Of a DNA stretch of 64,000 nucleotides, positions 1 to 12,296 are shown one piece after another; the first letter of the stretch is position 1, and each line of letters starts with the position of its first letter. The position numbers and the translations under genes are program-made. The stretch lies in the NCBI GenBank assembly GCA_907163375.1, contig CAJQUW010005346.1:124001-188000 (forward strand), written 5' to 3'. The notes beneath the pieces were generated by a model. The model did not search any database. It saw only the letters and a list, made by a program, of their open reading frames with translations, and was not told the origin of the DNA. The stretch comes from Prostheceraeus crozeri. Its lineage: Eukaryota > Platyhelminthes > Polycladida > Euryleptidae.

Positions 1-1612
1 ATTTACGAGAACATTTCAATTCTAACTCATGAAAGTGAGTTGTCCACTTTAAATTGCTAGTCCACGTCACACCTAGGACTTTCAGTTCATCGTCAACATC
101 AATAGGAACTGACGCAAGAATCTATGGCAAACATAGCAGCCTGAATCAGTTGCCCTTTTAGGCCTACTGAGTTGAAGCGGACTAACGAATCGATTTTTTA
201 ACTAACTTTTCCAATAATTCTTCGCGCCGCATCACCTGACTATTTTTGATTGGTTCGTAAAGGATTAACTTTTTTTCATTGTTGCAGATACACTTCTGAA
301 TTCTTTAGAATTAAGAAGATCATCTAATCGTCCTTAACACAGACTTCTCCAAAAACATCGGCATTCGTTCTGGATGTTCCCGGAACACTGTTCCGACATA
401 CTTCCCCTTTCGGTGTTTCACAACTTCGATCCAAGAGCGATTCTAGAGAAGTTTCCTGTCCAGATGCTAGCATTAAGAAGTCTATGCGCAGTGTTGTCAA
501 TCTTTGATGTTCTATGTTTATTGAATCATGCTGAACAACCTGCTATGATCACGATTGATGGATGGAAATTACATGTCAATCGGTTCGATATCTTGAATTC
601 ACGATTGGATATACTCAGAATTTCAGCTTACACTCGTTTCTCTATGACAGTTCTCAATATTCAGACTTCAAACTTTGCAAACAAAAACTTATGGGTATTT
701 TGCATTTGTGTACAAAAAATCAGCTGAATCGAATGGAAAAAGACCAAATTACAAGTGTTTAGTTTCCGGGGCTTTTTTGGGACACCCGGCATAACTTTAC
801 TGTCAATTAACTGATATCATTTATATAAACACGCATCCTTCTCTTTGCTAGGGCATGCACCTCTATGTTTTAAGTATTAACTTAAATTTATGTGCTCTGG
901 ACTTTAAGAAACCTAATTTATAACACCATTTTCCACTAGAGAAGTTGTTTTAATTTTGTTTTCTTCCGCTCCCTGGATTCTTCGAATTTTTAACCGTGAC
1001 GGGATTTAATTTAATTCCATTTCATTTCATGGAAAAGATTTAACAATTTTATCAATTTGGTAGCTTAAAATATTGGATTACTTCTAATTAGGTCCTAATG
1101 ACAAATAAAACGTCCATGAATAACGTCTCTTAGAATTCAATAGCGAAATGACTCACGTTATACACAGCGATTGACTGTTCGCGTAAAACAAGAACCTATC
1201 TAGAATCCTAAATTTTCTGTATGAATTATGTAAAATCGATCGTGTTTAGTGTCTCATTCGTACTTAGTCATCAATAAAGCATAATAATCTAGGATAATCG
1301 TTAATTGGATTAACCAAAGTAGAATAAGCACTGACTAATTACGCAACCCTGTAATATGTGCTTCATTCTGTTTCAGTTGTCGCGATTGGAAGCTATGATT
1401 CAAGGTGTGGATGAGTCATCAAAGAAGATGAGATCGACTATTCGAAAGTGCTTATTATGTACATTAAGTCCAAAAACCTCTACCAGTGAACAATCAACGA
1501 TTAACAAAACAGCCAGGGCGGTGTTTCGGTTAATAGCCCTTGATGAAGTATTTCAATATTATACACGGGAAGCTACAACGAAATCAACGAAAAATCAGCG
1601 AATGAATTTTCA
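1..1612. other. unassigned flank, no supported gene
   Basis: AT-rich sequence with short open frames only (for example 374-727 on the plus strand) that match no family I recognise. A polypyrimidine-AG acceptor-like site precedes an open stretch at about 1376-1616 that could be an orphan exon, but no donor, partner exon or domain supports it. The Penelope-like repeat starts at 1613. Confidence 0.4.
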
Positions 1613-2059
1613 CTGATTCGCAAATATAATCTCAATGTCCGTCTTGTTAATACTACCAGTCCTACATTGTCCCGTTGTCTAAATAGTCGCAATAAACATA
1701 AAAATAAAAAACATAACAATTGCAACCTTTGTGATCGTTTGCCTGAAAAAATAAATTGTAATAGTTACAATGTCGTCTATGAGTTTAAATGTCGGATTTG
1801 TAATGCTAGTTACATAGGTAAAACTTCAAGATCTTTCAAAATTAGGTATCAAGAACATAAGCGGAGTATTATGAATAAGGACAGTGAGAGTGCATTGAGT
1901 GTGTATCTTCGTGATTGTACTGCTGTTGACCTTGATGATTTCGATGTGAATATCCTTCAGAGAGCGCGAAGTACGGTTGACACTGCTTTGATAGAAGCTC
2001 GCATGATTCAGGACAGATGTCCATCTATGAATCGTCGTCATGAGCTTGCTGGCTTGTAG
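1613..2059 (+). pseudogene. 5'-truncated GIY-YIG endonuclease fragment
   Basis: Coding part of the upstream pseudo-LTR. It has four cysteines in a CNLC and CRIC arrangement, then the YIGKTSRSFKIRYQEH segment of the GIY-YIG nuclease fold. It lacks the reverse transcriptase and is identical in reading to the C-terminus of the downstream copy. It is a structural by-product of the tandem repeat arrangement, not an independent gene. Confidence 0.85.
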
Positions 2060-2144
2060 GAGAACACAGGTCGCGCCATATAGATTTTTATTCAGCTTTT
2101 ACATATATATGTCCAAGTAGCATGTCATATGCGCCTGTTTTAAA

Positions 2145-2180
2145 CTCTATGAAGAAGGGTCTGTACCCGAAACGTCGAGT
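2145..2180 (+). ncRNA. hammerhead-ribozyme-like motif, copy 1
   Basis: CTATGAAG is followed by a short hairpin (GGGTC/ACCC) and then GAAACGTC. This resembles the CUGAUGA, stem II, GAAA, GUC order of minimal hammerhead ribozymes reported in Penelope-like terminal repeats. The first box deviates by one base, so activity is uncertain. Stem III would be only about 2 bp. Confidence 0.4.
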
Positions 2181-2270
2181 AAAAGCTAGTTTTTTCTTTA
2201 CTATTTTAACTAACGGATTTGCAGAAATTCAAGGGAGTGCGTTTCTCGATTACGAGTACAGCCTATAATC

Positions 2271-4945
2271 ATGATCCTCCCGTTTGCTGCCATCACTTAT
2301 GTGATCTCCGCAGTCCTGGATACAGACTTGCGTGCATCTGCTAAAGGCTTCATCAATCTTCAAATGAAGTTTCTCAAAGTCAGTTGTGACATCATCTTCT
2401 TGGAGACATGCTTGAAGAACAGCACGATACCTACCTTCATCAACAACATGGTAAAAATTCCAATCGATCTACAACAAAGGAAAGCAACAATGAGAAAAGA
2501 AAAGTCCCTCAAGTTGGAGATTCTTAGAGAGAGCATACAAGAAAGAAAGAAGAAACAGTATGTGATTAATCAAGCAAGAGGATATGAATATCTGAAGCTA
2601 TCAAGAAGACTCGAGGAGAAGGTGTTCTACGAAATGCTGCAACATCTGGCCGATGACCTCAAACGTGAGAACCGTAAGAAGTTCAACAAGCATTCAAACA
2701 AGTGGAACACATTGACTTCTACTGTGTATCCTGCGTACGACTACGACAACGTGTACAAGCCGTGTTTTCCTTTCGTCTTAGTTGATAAATTTCTATGTGG
2801 CGCGACCTGTACCAGTAGTAAAATGAGAGAAGTTGGGTATGCTGAAAGTGAGGCTTTCACTAATAATAGTGAATACTCGCTGCCTCAATCTTGCGTGAGT
2901 CTTCTTAAAAAAGGTCCTAGTTATCGTATTCCGCCTAAACTTGATGACAGTTTTATTGACGATATGATATTAAACTTGGATAGATTAACGTATAAACTGC
3001 GTTGGAATAATGTATTCGATACCACGAGTTATGAACAAAATAATAGCAATAATTTCAATATTCCGTTTGAGCGCAATACGGTTAGTTTTCCTAAGCATAT
3101 GGATAAAGAATCGGAAAATATTCTTAATGCTTTCAAATATGAAGTCATAGAAGTTACTAAAAAAGAAGTAGCCTTCACTAAAAACAGTAATTCTTACCGA
3201 GAAATACAAAAACAGATTAGAAAAACTAAAACATTTGTAAAAGAACATAATCTAGAAATTGTTCCGACAGATAAATGAAAACGTTTATGCGTAACTGATA
3301 AAGAAAAACATAATCAAAATAACAGGGATATCTTAGATAATGGAAATACATATAAGCTATTGTCTAGATCTAAATGTGAAAACATACAACGACAAGCTAA
3401 TAAGATAATTAACTCTTGCTACAAAAATAAATTAAGTAGAAATCAGTTAGAGCGTCTTCATGCATCCAACTCTCAACCGGCTGGATTTTACACTCTTATA
3501 AAAGACCATAAGCCTGAAAATAATGGAATCTATCCTATGAGACCAATAGCATCTACCATAAATACTCCTACTGAAAAAATCGATTGGTTATGTAGTAAAA
3601 TATTAAATCAATTGGTTAACTTTGTCCCCTCACATTTAAGTAGTTCCAAACAATTAAGTGAGATTCTTGATAATTACACGGGAGTAAAAACTGGTGATAT
3701 TTTCATATCTCTAGATGTTATTGCTTTGTATCCGAGCATACCGATTAGTCTGGCACTCGAAGTAGTCGTAGAATTTGCTCAAAGACATTGGGATGAAATA
3801 AATCATTTTGATCTCACGATGGAGCAATTTAGCAACTGCCTTAAGTTTGTGAGCTATAATTATGAGATACAGTATGGTGATGAAACATATCTCCAAATTG
3901 GTGGCGTCCCTATGGGCACACATTATGCTCCCCCCCCTTCGCCGTTATTTTCATGAACTACATAGAAAATAGAGCATTAAAAGAATTGAAAAAAATTAAT
4001 ATCTCACCTCCGATATTCAAACGGTATATCGATGACATCATTATGGGTCCTTTCTCATCTAGTTTTCAAGATAGTTATAAAATTCTCAACATATTCAACA
4101 GTATAAATAAAGATGTTCAATTTACTTTAGAAATCCCACAAAATTGTCTAAACTTTCTAGATTTGAGCATCTCGATTAAAAACGATTGTGTTTGTTACAA
4201 GCACTATAGTAAGCCATTAACTTCGGATAACTCTCTACGCAAAGACAGTTGGATACCACATCATGTTAAAAGTAACTTCATAGAAAATACTCTGAACACA
4301 GCCGATGAAAGATGCAATACGATAGCAGAAAAAACTGAAGCAATTCATAATGCTAAACAAAAACTTAAGAAAAACGGTTTCAAAGAAAAAGATTTTAAAC
4401 GGAAATCGAAGAATAGGAAGCGTCATTCCAATGCAAGTAAAGATATTAATTTATCTATGCCTTTCGTTAACGATAGCTTAAACAGAAAAATTAATTCTCT
4501 GATTCGCAAATATAATCTCAATGTTCGTCTTGTTAATACTACCAGTCCTACATTGTCCCGTTGTCTAAATAGTCGCAATAAACATAAAAATAAAAAACAT
4601 AACAATTGCAACCTTTGTGATCGTTTGCCTGAAAAAATAAATTGTAATAGTTACAATGTCGTCTATGAGTTTAAATGTCGGATTTGTAATGCTAGTTACA
4701 TAGGTAAAACTTCAAGATCTTTCAAAATTAGGTATCAAGAACATAAGCGGAGTATTATGAATAAGGACAGTGAGAGTGCATTGAGTGTGTATCTTCGTGA
4801 TTGTACTGCTGTTGACCTTGATGATTTCGATGTGAATATCCTTCAGAGAGCGCGAAGTACGGTTGACACTGCTTTGATAGAAGCTCGCATGATTCAGGAC
4901 AGATGTCCATCTATGAATCGTCGTCATGAGCTTGCTGGCTTGTAG
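2271..4945 (+). pseudogene. Penelope-like reverse transcriptase with GIY-YIG endonuclease
   Basis: The frame opens at ATG 2271, just after the upstream repeat. The N-terminal ~335 residues are basic and coiled. An in-frame TGA at 3276-3278 interrupts the same frame, which continues with RT motifs: LDVIALYPSIP (palm aspartate), GVPMGTHYAPP, then, after a frameshift in the C8 run near 3931-3938, RYIDDIIM (the YxDD catalytic box). The C-terminus holds a CxxC-CxxC zinc-like motif and the GIY-YIG nuclease segment YIGKTSRSFKIRYQEH. The family reverse transcribes at a nicked target, with the GIY-YIG domain presumed to nick DNA. Two lesions make this copy inactive. Confidence in the family is high. 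Confidence 0.88.
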
Positions 4946-5154
4946 GAGAACACAGGTCGCGCCATATAGATTTTTATTCAGCTTTTACATATATATGTCC
5001 AAGTAGCATGTCATATGCGCCTGTTTTAAACTCTATGAAGAAGGGTCTGGACCCGAAACGTCGAGTAAAAGCTAGTTTTTTCTTTACTATTTTAACTAAC
5101 GGATTTGCAGAAATTCAAGGGAGTGCGTTTCTCGATTACGAGTACAGCCTATAA
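4499..5154 (+). repeat. downstream pseudo-LTR of the Penelope-like element
   Basis: Second copy of the 656-bp direct repeat. It differs at a C/T near its start and at one base in the hammerhead-like loop, where it reads GGGTCTGGACCC and forms a perfect short palindrome. Confidence 0.88.
5031..5066 (+). ncRNA. hammerhead-ribozyme-like motif, copy 2
   Basis: Same motif as at 2145-2180, here with a fully complementary stem II (GGGTC with GACCC). The pair of motifs 2886 bp apart would bracket one full-length transcript unit if both cleaved. Confidence 0.4.
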
Positions 5155-5380
5155 CCTGTTTTCTTGGCTATGGATAGCTAACGTATCTCCGCAGATAGTG
5201 GCCCTTACACCGCGGTTATTTATTTGATATCCTGTTATCTTGGTTATGGATAGCTAACGTATCTCCGCAGATAGTGCCCTTACACCGCGGTTATTTATTT
5301 GATATCCTGTTATCTTGGTTATGAATATCTACCGGTACTCTGCAGCGATTACTATCCTTCGTTGATAGCCGTCGGATATC
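5155..5380. repeat. 75-76-bp tandem repeat
   Basis: Two near-identical units start with CCTGTT at 5155 and 5231, and a diverging third starts at 5306. Each contains GATAGCTAACGTATCTCCG and an ACACCGCGG block. The array abuts the 3' end of the Penelope-like element, so it may be its target or a generated tail. Related CCGCGGATA and ACACCG words continue to about 5560. Confidence 0.75.
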
Positions 5381-7676
5381 ACCTAACAGTAAGGAGGTGT
5401 ATTACGGTGATCCGCTGATAGCGGACGCTACACCGTGGTAGTCCGCAGGTATCCGTCGGATCTCATAGTGTTATCCACAGATATCAGAAGGATACCTGAG
5501 GTACATCCTCTGCGGTTAAATTTTGTCGTACGAAAAAGCGCGTTTAATCCGCGGATAGTTCCATTCAGTCTTAGAAACGGTTAAGATACGGATATCCTAC
5601 AGAGCTCTCCTTGCTCGGTGGGTAAAGATATAGATTTGTATGCAAAAAACACAAGTTTGTAAAGCATCTGCGAAGGCACAATTTGTGAACTTTCATAGTA
5701 TTCTTGTAAAAAAGCAACATTTAACATCACATTATTAAAAGATTTACATGTTCTATAGGCAATTTCAGAAAGTCCGGTTTGATACTGAAACAGATTTTTA
5801 AACAAATTATCATAGACAAACATGGATTTGCAATCAATTTACATGATGACTTACATGGCACAATTAATTCACATATGACGACTTGTTCAAATACATTCAA
5901 TGTGACAATTTGTAGGAAGTATGAAATAGATATTCAACAGATTGATTCGCACATAATTATGATATATTGCATGCACAACACAAGTCAAAAACATTTTAAG
6001 AGCGCAACTGTTCTCAAGTGCATATATTCGTATACTTCACAGTAGTCTCAGTAATAATTAAATTATAATTATTCCCGCGACTGTCGATCAATGTCATTCG
6101 CCACAACATATTCCAGGATTATTTACAAAGCATTCGGAAGCTCTGACATATGTGTCGGCATGAAAATTAAACGACTTACCTTTATATTTATAACCAGAAT
6201 GACACGTGAGGTCGATTTCGTCAGCCATTTAATGTAGCTTGAGCATTTTATTACTTAATCAGGGGATGGGGGACCATTTGGATTAATGCAAGGGCATCAT
6301 CATCTAAAAGAAAGCGAGTATGCACCTAATATTCGTCTCAAACATCTTTTATGAACCAAGTGCAGTGGCACTGTTTTCCGATTTACTTTCACCCCATGAC
6401 CGCAGAATGTGCGCATTAATAAGATTCGTTTCAGTGGTTGAGAAAATAAGGTTTTATTCCAATGCCTCATGTGATGATTCATTTTATAAAGTGCCTATTG
6501 TAATAGGCTATCTTGTTTTTCATTTTCATTAATTCATAATTTTAGCAAGACAATTATAAAATTGATATTATCTCACTCACTAATTGCCAATTTACATGAT
6601 TACCCTCTAACAAGATAGGCCTACTTAATTTCCTTACCTGATACTACTTGAAACTTTGATGCTGTAGACCCAATACGTAGGCCCTACCTTACATCCACCG
6701 GATGAATTATGAGGAAAACATAGGCATTTTTTTTTATTCCTACCCAGACTAAAACAGCCGTGTTACATTCTCCTATCTCTCGCATGCGGCATGACCAATG
6801 AATGCAACCCAGATCAGAGCACTTTGGATCGGAGTCAGAAAAGAAATGGAACCCTAAAATGAAGCACAGTATAAAAATGATCACACCGAAAATGATGTGA
6901 TGCTTGACCTTCACATTGAATTTCAAAAAAATATTCACTGTGAGGATGTTTTTAATTTAAAAAAAATTAGTTCCGTAGGTCTAGGAAAGTATCTTCACTT
7001 TTTTTCGACAATCTGAAGCACATTAGACCAAAAAGGAAACCATGAAAGTGCACGTTTACGGCTAAAATACAATTTAACTCACATTTTATGGAATAATAAC
7101 TTGGTTTGTATTCGAAAGAAGTTTCACGAAATCAGAGTTTGCCAATGCATAGAATCAACAAGAAAATTTACTGGCATCCAGTGATGCTTCACGATTCACT
7201 GCGCTACTGGTCGACTGAGGAACGCACGCGTACAAGTATGGCCAGACTATCAGGTCACGCATTGTTAAAAGAAACGACAGCAAAGTAAGTCAATGCGCGC
7301 CATAGACGGTGGGGGCGCTCGCACACTATGCGTGAGTCACTGTATAAGGCAATTTGATCTAAAAAAGTGTGAGGCAAGCTTGGCGTCACTCGATCGCATT
7401 AACAGAAGTAGTCCTCGAAAGACATGAAAAGGAGAAGCAAACGCTCATATTATTGTAGAACTTTGAGCATTAACAAAGTATGGGAAAGATGGGGTGCTGT
7501 TTGTGCTTGTCTGTGAAATAAAACTACATCGACTTCAATGTGATGTGAAGACCATTAGACAGACATGCTTCTGCTACGACGCTAGTACAAGTTACATGGT
7601 GAAACATCCCCCTAACCCGAGTAAAAAAATTATGTTTTGCTTGCTAAGCGTCATGGTACGCGCGCAGTTAACTTAG
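5381..7676. other. unassigned intergenic sequence
   Basis: No gene, RNA or intact mobile element recognised. Short open frames occur (for example near 5581-5823 on the minus strand and 6684-6938 on the minus strand) without family signatures or supporting splice structure. Confidence 0.4.
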
Positions 7677-7880
7677 TAGGCGACATATTAACACGCAAAA
7701 CCGCGATATGCCTACTAGGCACATATCAAACACCTACTAAATTGATTAAGCAAAGCAAGATTACCACATGCCTAGTAGGTCCATATCAAGCGCCTACTAA
7801 ATTGGTCAGGCAAAGTTTGCTAGGGCATGATTACCATATGCCTACTAGACACATAACAAGCACCTACTAAATTGGCTAAG
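7616..7880. repeat. 60-70-bp tandem repeat with GCCTACTAG units
   Basis: Three diverged units are anchored at GCCTANTAG (about 7710, 7770 and 7840). Each ends in CACCTACTAAATTG followed by a GCAAAGCAA-like word. The leading edge CCCGAGTAAAAAAATTATG at about 7616 also occurs in reverse orientation at the end of the array near 46260, so the two arrays look like members of one dispersed family. Confidence 0.6.
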
Positions 7881-10800
7881 CAAGCAATATTTTTTTCTGT
7901 TCTTATCAAGCGTCATCAGCTTGAAGGGCTTCTCACGGCGTTAAATGATCAGACAAAAGCGGCATAATAATTTTGAATGGCTAATAAGCTCTTGCTGCTT
8001 TGCTTGATTCGTTTGGAATGAGGTAGATCAGTAAATATACAAAGCCAATCTGTGCCATTGTCATAAAAATGTTAAATGCTTCATTACTTATCCCTGTCAA
8101 TTAAATATTTTCGTCACACGGAACTTGGGTGTATTTTACTGTACACCAGATCAATGCATATTAAACGCGAGAATAGTTGATAGCCCACAATTACAGTTGT
8201 GTTGCTGTAAAAGGCCTGCACCAAGTATAGACACACGTGATAGCGTAGGGAAAGTGATGTTTAAATGGCCAGTTGATGCGTGTGTTTCATCAAAATAATT
8301 ATAGTACTATTTAAAGCTCTGGTATAAACATTAAAATGATCATGCGTAGAGCTTAGTATTCGGAATGATATTACACTTGTGAAAGCAGCTTATCGAAACC
8401 TCGTACTGTAGAAATTACATGTAGTTATGTACTTTCTTGATTGACAATCGACTATCATGGCAGTTGTCAATTTAGGTATCAAGACAAGAAGTCAAGATCC
8501 ATCCCTTTCAGTCCGGGTTTCATTGTATTTCATAATTTCACCAACAATGTTATTGTTAAACCATCGACTGAGTTTTCTGAAGTCTGGCATATGCGTACAA
8601 TATAGGAGGATAGGAGGTGAGTGAGTCAGCAGTCATGACGGAGAAGTCTATTCATGCAAAGTTGCTATGCTACCACGGATCGATCAACGACGTCTGCTCT
8701 TACTGCAGTCTTGGCCAAACGTATCAATGCGCCACGCTTTAAGCTGACAGCACTTGGGTGTCAAGTCGAAACTCGGAATTCGGCATTAGCACAGCGTGAA
8801 ACAAAGTCATTTTCGGATGAACTGTTTAGGTTAATATTCGCTTTGCGGTTACTCAATGACTTTTCAACGGAAAGCCAATGCGAACTTAATTTACAATTGC
8901 TGTCTTCAAGTTTCACCTGACTTTGCAGCGTCGTGAAGGATTGCATTTCCGTCGAACAAGTGAGGAAGAGATCATATCCTATAAATCCTGTCAAACAAGA
9001 TGCGGAATCGAATCTTCTTTATCACGTGCGCGGAAAGGGGACGGTTATCAAGATCGAATGCTCTTTTACATGACAAGATTCCAGACCAAGGTGAGAAAAT
9101 ATAATCAATCTCAATCATTTTATGCAATAAAAATAATACGATAAGTGAAAATGTAGGATACAAAAATTTAGGAAAATTACATGTATGTCAGCTTCCTATG
9201 TTTTGAAAGTTGCTGATAACCTGTTAAATTTAATCAAAAGCACGAAAACTTGAAGTGCTATTAGTTAAGTGATCGTGTGACTTATTCATCTGTTTACTGA
9301 CATTCATTTAGATTTGCTAAGTCTTATCCCTATTAAGAAATAGCAGCATTATGTTTGAACTGTATGCTGTCTCTGCAGGCCAGATATTAAGCGCACGATG
9401 AGGTCAACAAACTCATTCCCCGACAACTCGTGAAGCGATGATGACCAGGCCAGATCCCTTACACTAGCATTTTTTCAACTAAAAAAGGTTGTGGCAAGGC
9501 AGTGGTCACGTGAAGATTTTAAATGGCAGTAGTGGATGAGAAGAAGAGGGAAATCGAGAAGGAACAATGTACACACGAGCAACAATAATGCGTCGAATAG
9601 ACGAAGTCAAATGAAGTGGTTGACATCGCTGCGCTTCACGTTATCGTCTATAATGCAAAAAGTACTTGTCCGATCTGCATAAAGTTTTGATGTAGGTAGA
9701 AAATATGCTTAAGTAGGCCTACGTCTACCCGAAGCTTGGTGATGATTGATATATTTTTGCAGATTTTAGACGAATTTGAAAACCTGGGGATAATCGAGTT
9801 TCCGCACTCTTCAGATAGTGAATAACAATTTTGTGGATTAACATCTTTCAAACAGCAATTATCGAACAAATATGTAAATGTGGTCAAATGTCTGTAAAAT
9901 GTCTCATGATCAAATTGAAAAATGACAATATGAAAAAAGCACTAAAAATTTCGCAAAATCCAGAGCTTTTTAAATATCATTTTCTCAAATTATATCGTGG
10001 TAAAGTATCAAGTTTCAAAGTCTTTTGAAATTATTTTGAAGAATACTCGAGAGCTCAATATGCTGACGCTTTATTGCTGACGCCACCTTTTATTCCTTAC
10101 CTGATCATTCTTGTAATTGATGATTTATATCAAGATTAACTAATTATGAAGTAAGCGCTGAATAGAATGGTGATTTAGGTTTGACCGATCTAGAAGCTAA
10201 TCATATTAAGTACAGACATGTCAACTGCAGAATGACACGACCATTCGAGTTCATCGCTGACACTCCAACAGCATAGTTACCGAAATGATCAGGTGAAGTA
10301 TGCCCGTTTCAAATGCCAACAATCATATCCTGCAATTACATTATGCTTCCCCTTGGCAGGGAGTCTTCTGAGCATAGGATTCGCGAATTCTTTTAGTCAT
10401 AGTTAAACTTGAGATCATTTTTTTCTTTTCCTTCAGAAAATTATTTGTTATGTAATAACGTCTGTTCATGCACATCTGTATGTCGCATGTTTAATTTCAA
10501 CTTTACCAAATTTCTTGCTCTGTATTTTCCTTAAGACAGTAGGACATTATGCATTCTCTTGAAATAGTGTATGTGAGCTTAACTTAGGCTGTGCGCAGTG
10601 AAGCCATCTAAATAAATGTGTAAATGCGATTATAGCATTAAACGCTCGGTACCTGAGTTTTGCTCCCGCAATTGGCGCAGTATGTTGCTGATGCGCCATG
10701 AGAGATAAGCTACCAACGGAACTCAACGAACTCCTCGATCCTCTCTCACTAATGAATATTTGGAGATTATAATTTGTTAGTGAAATTTGTTCGACAAAAT

Positions 10801-12062
10801 TTGATCAGATCTTGAAAAACTGCAGATAAAACTCTTAAGAGAGGTGCCGACATCAATCATTCAATCAACTTTCAATCATTCTTGACTTTTTGTACAAACA
10901 ACGTTCAGTAGCCCTTAATTTCTTATGGCACCGGATTTTACAATAAGTCCCCCCCCCAAATAACAAGCTTCAGGATTTTCGCTTCCGGTAGCTTGCCGCG
11001 GAGTAAGCTTTAGGGAGGTATTCATTTGAGTGCGCTTGATCAATCTTTGCTTCACGCTGCTACGTCAGGACAATTGACACTTCTTCTCTGTTCTTCTTCT
11101 CAACCATGAGCCAACATGAACATTAATTTCGAGGGAAAATAGAAATCCTTTAACTTGAAGAGCATTATCAGCATAATTTCATCTTAAATGAACTAGGCCT
11201 ACAACATTTGAAGCAATGCAACTGATTGGCATCATCTTCAGGATGGACTGAGAGTTTCAGGAGCTTATCATCTTTATAAACCATCGACCAAATCAGATCA
11301 GAAATAACTTTTTAGCATGACAAAATTGAGTTTGATACGATGAAAAAATCAGTTTCAAAGCGTCGAACCACTTATATTCTCTTTCTCCTGTGACTAAGCA
11401 TCACCGGGATGGAACAGGCCGCGGGCACGGCCTTCCGATTAATTTTAATGGGCCTATATTGACCATTAACTATGCATTCCCTCTAGAGGAAATCGTTTAG
11501 TCAATCAAAAGGAAAACAGCATTATAGGAGCATGTATAGTTAGTGTAACATATTAAAAGATGCCTACCTAAACGTGCTCTATCATAAATGTTGCGAACTG
11601 ATTCTTAAATAGTAAAAAAATACTAACTTTTGCATGTAATTAGACATAACTTATCTCAAATAAAATTGTCAGAATCCTATATTCTAGCCTACATGAATTT
11701 TTATAGCAGCAAATCAAAAATCAAGCTCCACCATTCTGCTAAGGTCCACATTGTTTCTATTGACTTTTAAAAGCGCGGGACGCCGAAGCGCGTCAACTTC
11801 TGCTTAATTTTAGCGCCAGTAGGAATCGACCGCTCAAAAGAAAGGGGATCTTGATTTTTTTCTGTGCTGCTATAATGACTATGATCTCCTGCCGTTTGGT
11901 CAACTGTGTGAATTTTGTAAGAATTATGTATTCCTTAGCCTATCTATCCAATGATTATTTCATATCTCGATTAACTGGAAATAATCTGGAGGAATCAAAA
12001 TGAATGATTGGATTTCAATGCAAACACATGTACGAGTAATGATAGTAGCGCCTACTAGCCTG
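7881..12062. other. unassigned flank left of Maverick element 1
   Basis: AT-rich sequence with no supported gene. Short frames around 8654-9144 lack recognisable domains. A C8 homopolymer lies near 10951. The segment ends at the 6-bp target duplication of the Maverick. Confidence 0.4.
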
Positions 12063-12068
12063 CATGTG
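12063..12068. repeat. left target-site duplication CATGTG
   Basis: CATGTG immediately precedes the AGTAGC terminus, and the same six bases follow GCTACT at 37419-37424. Six base pairs is the usual Maverick/Polinton duplication length. Confidence 0.93.
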
Positions 12069-12289
12069 AGTAGCAAATTCTAGCCCCTTTCCGCCGCATT
12101 TGACCTTCAGTACATGTGTACTTTTATCGGAGCACACGCCCACGCATCAGAGCACGGAGCACACGCCCACACATCGGCGCACTTGGGGTATGAGCACGGA
12201 GCACCAATCGGAGCACGCGGCGCCGAGCACGTGTGATGAGTCACCGCACGGTATATAAGGAAGGCGCTGCCAGAGAAAATCATTCTCAT
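12069..12289 (+). repeat. left terminal inverted repeat of element 1
   Basis: 221 bp, matching the reverse complement of 37198-37418 with one T/A difference near position 43. It contains the complete inward-facing promoter, so both outermost genes are driven by the same sequence. Confidence 0.95.
12129..12258 (+). promoter_or_regulatory. TIR promoter: GGAGCAC array, E-box, AP-1 site, TATA
   Basis: About seven GAGCAC words lie upstream of CACGTG (12228-12233), TGAGTCA (12237-12243, an AP-1/bZIP consensus) and TATATAA (12252-12258). The polB ATG is at 12297, about 38 nt past the TATA box. The E-box is degenerate in element 2 but the AP-1 site and TATA box are conserved there. The layout fits a host Pol II early promoter responsive to bZIP factors; factor binding is inference. 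Confidence 0.75.
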
Positions 12290-12296
12290 TCTAACC

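Larger units (their letters stand above)
1613..2268 (+). repeat. upstream pseudo-LTR of the Penelope-like element
   Basis: Direct repeat of 4499-5154. It contains the 3' end of the coding region (GIY-YIG segment), the 3' untranslated region and a hammerhead-like motif. It ends two bases before the ATG of the full-length ORF at 2271. Confidence 0.88.
1613..5154 (+). mobile_element. Penelope-like retroelement (GIY-YIG class)
   Basis: A 656-bp segment at 1613-2268 recurs as a direct repeat at 4499-5154 with only a couple of differences that I see. Between them lies an ORF with reverse-transcriptase motifs, and its C-terminal GIY-YIG endonuclease extends into the second repeat. A partial tail copy in front of a full copy is the pseudo-LTR layout known for Penelope-like elements. 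The ORF is broken by one in-frame stop and one homopolymer frameshift, so this copy is not autonomous. The near-identity of the repeats suggests a fairly recent insertion. No target duplication was identified. Confidence 0.88.

Noticed and set aside
374..727. Plus-strand ORF of 117 codons near the window start
   Set aside because: No domain, no splice or promoter support, AT-rich background; likely chance.
1356..1616. Possible host exon before the Penelope-like element
   Set aside because: An acceptor-like site exists, but no partner exon or recognised family; mentioned only as a possibility.
5155..5380. CRISPR-like array
   Set aside because: Units are head-to-tail near-identical repeats without unique spacers, in a eukaryotic context.
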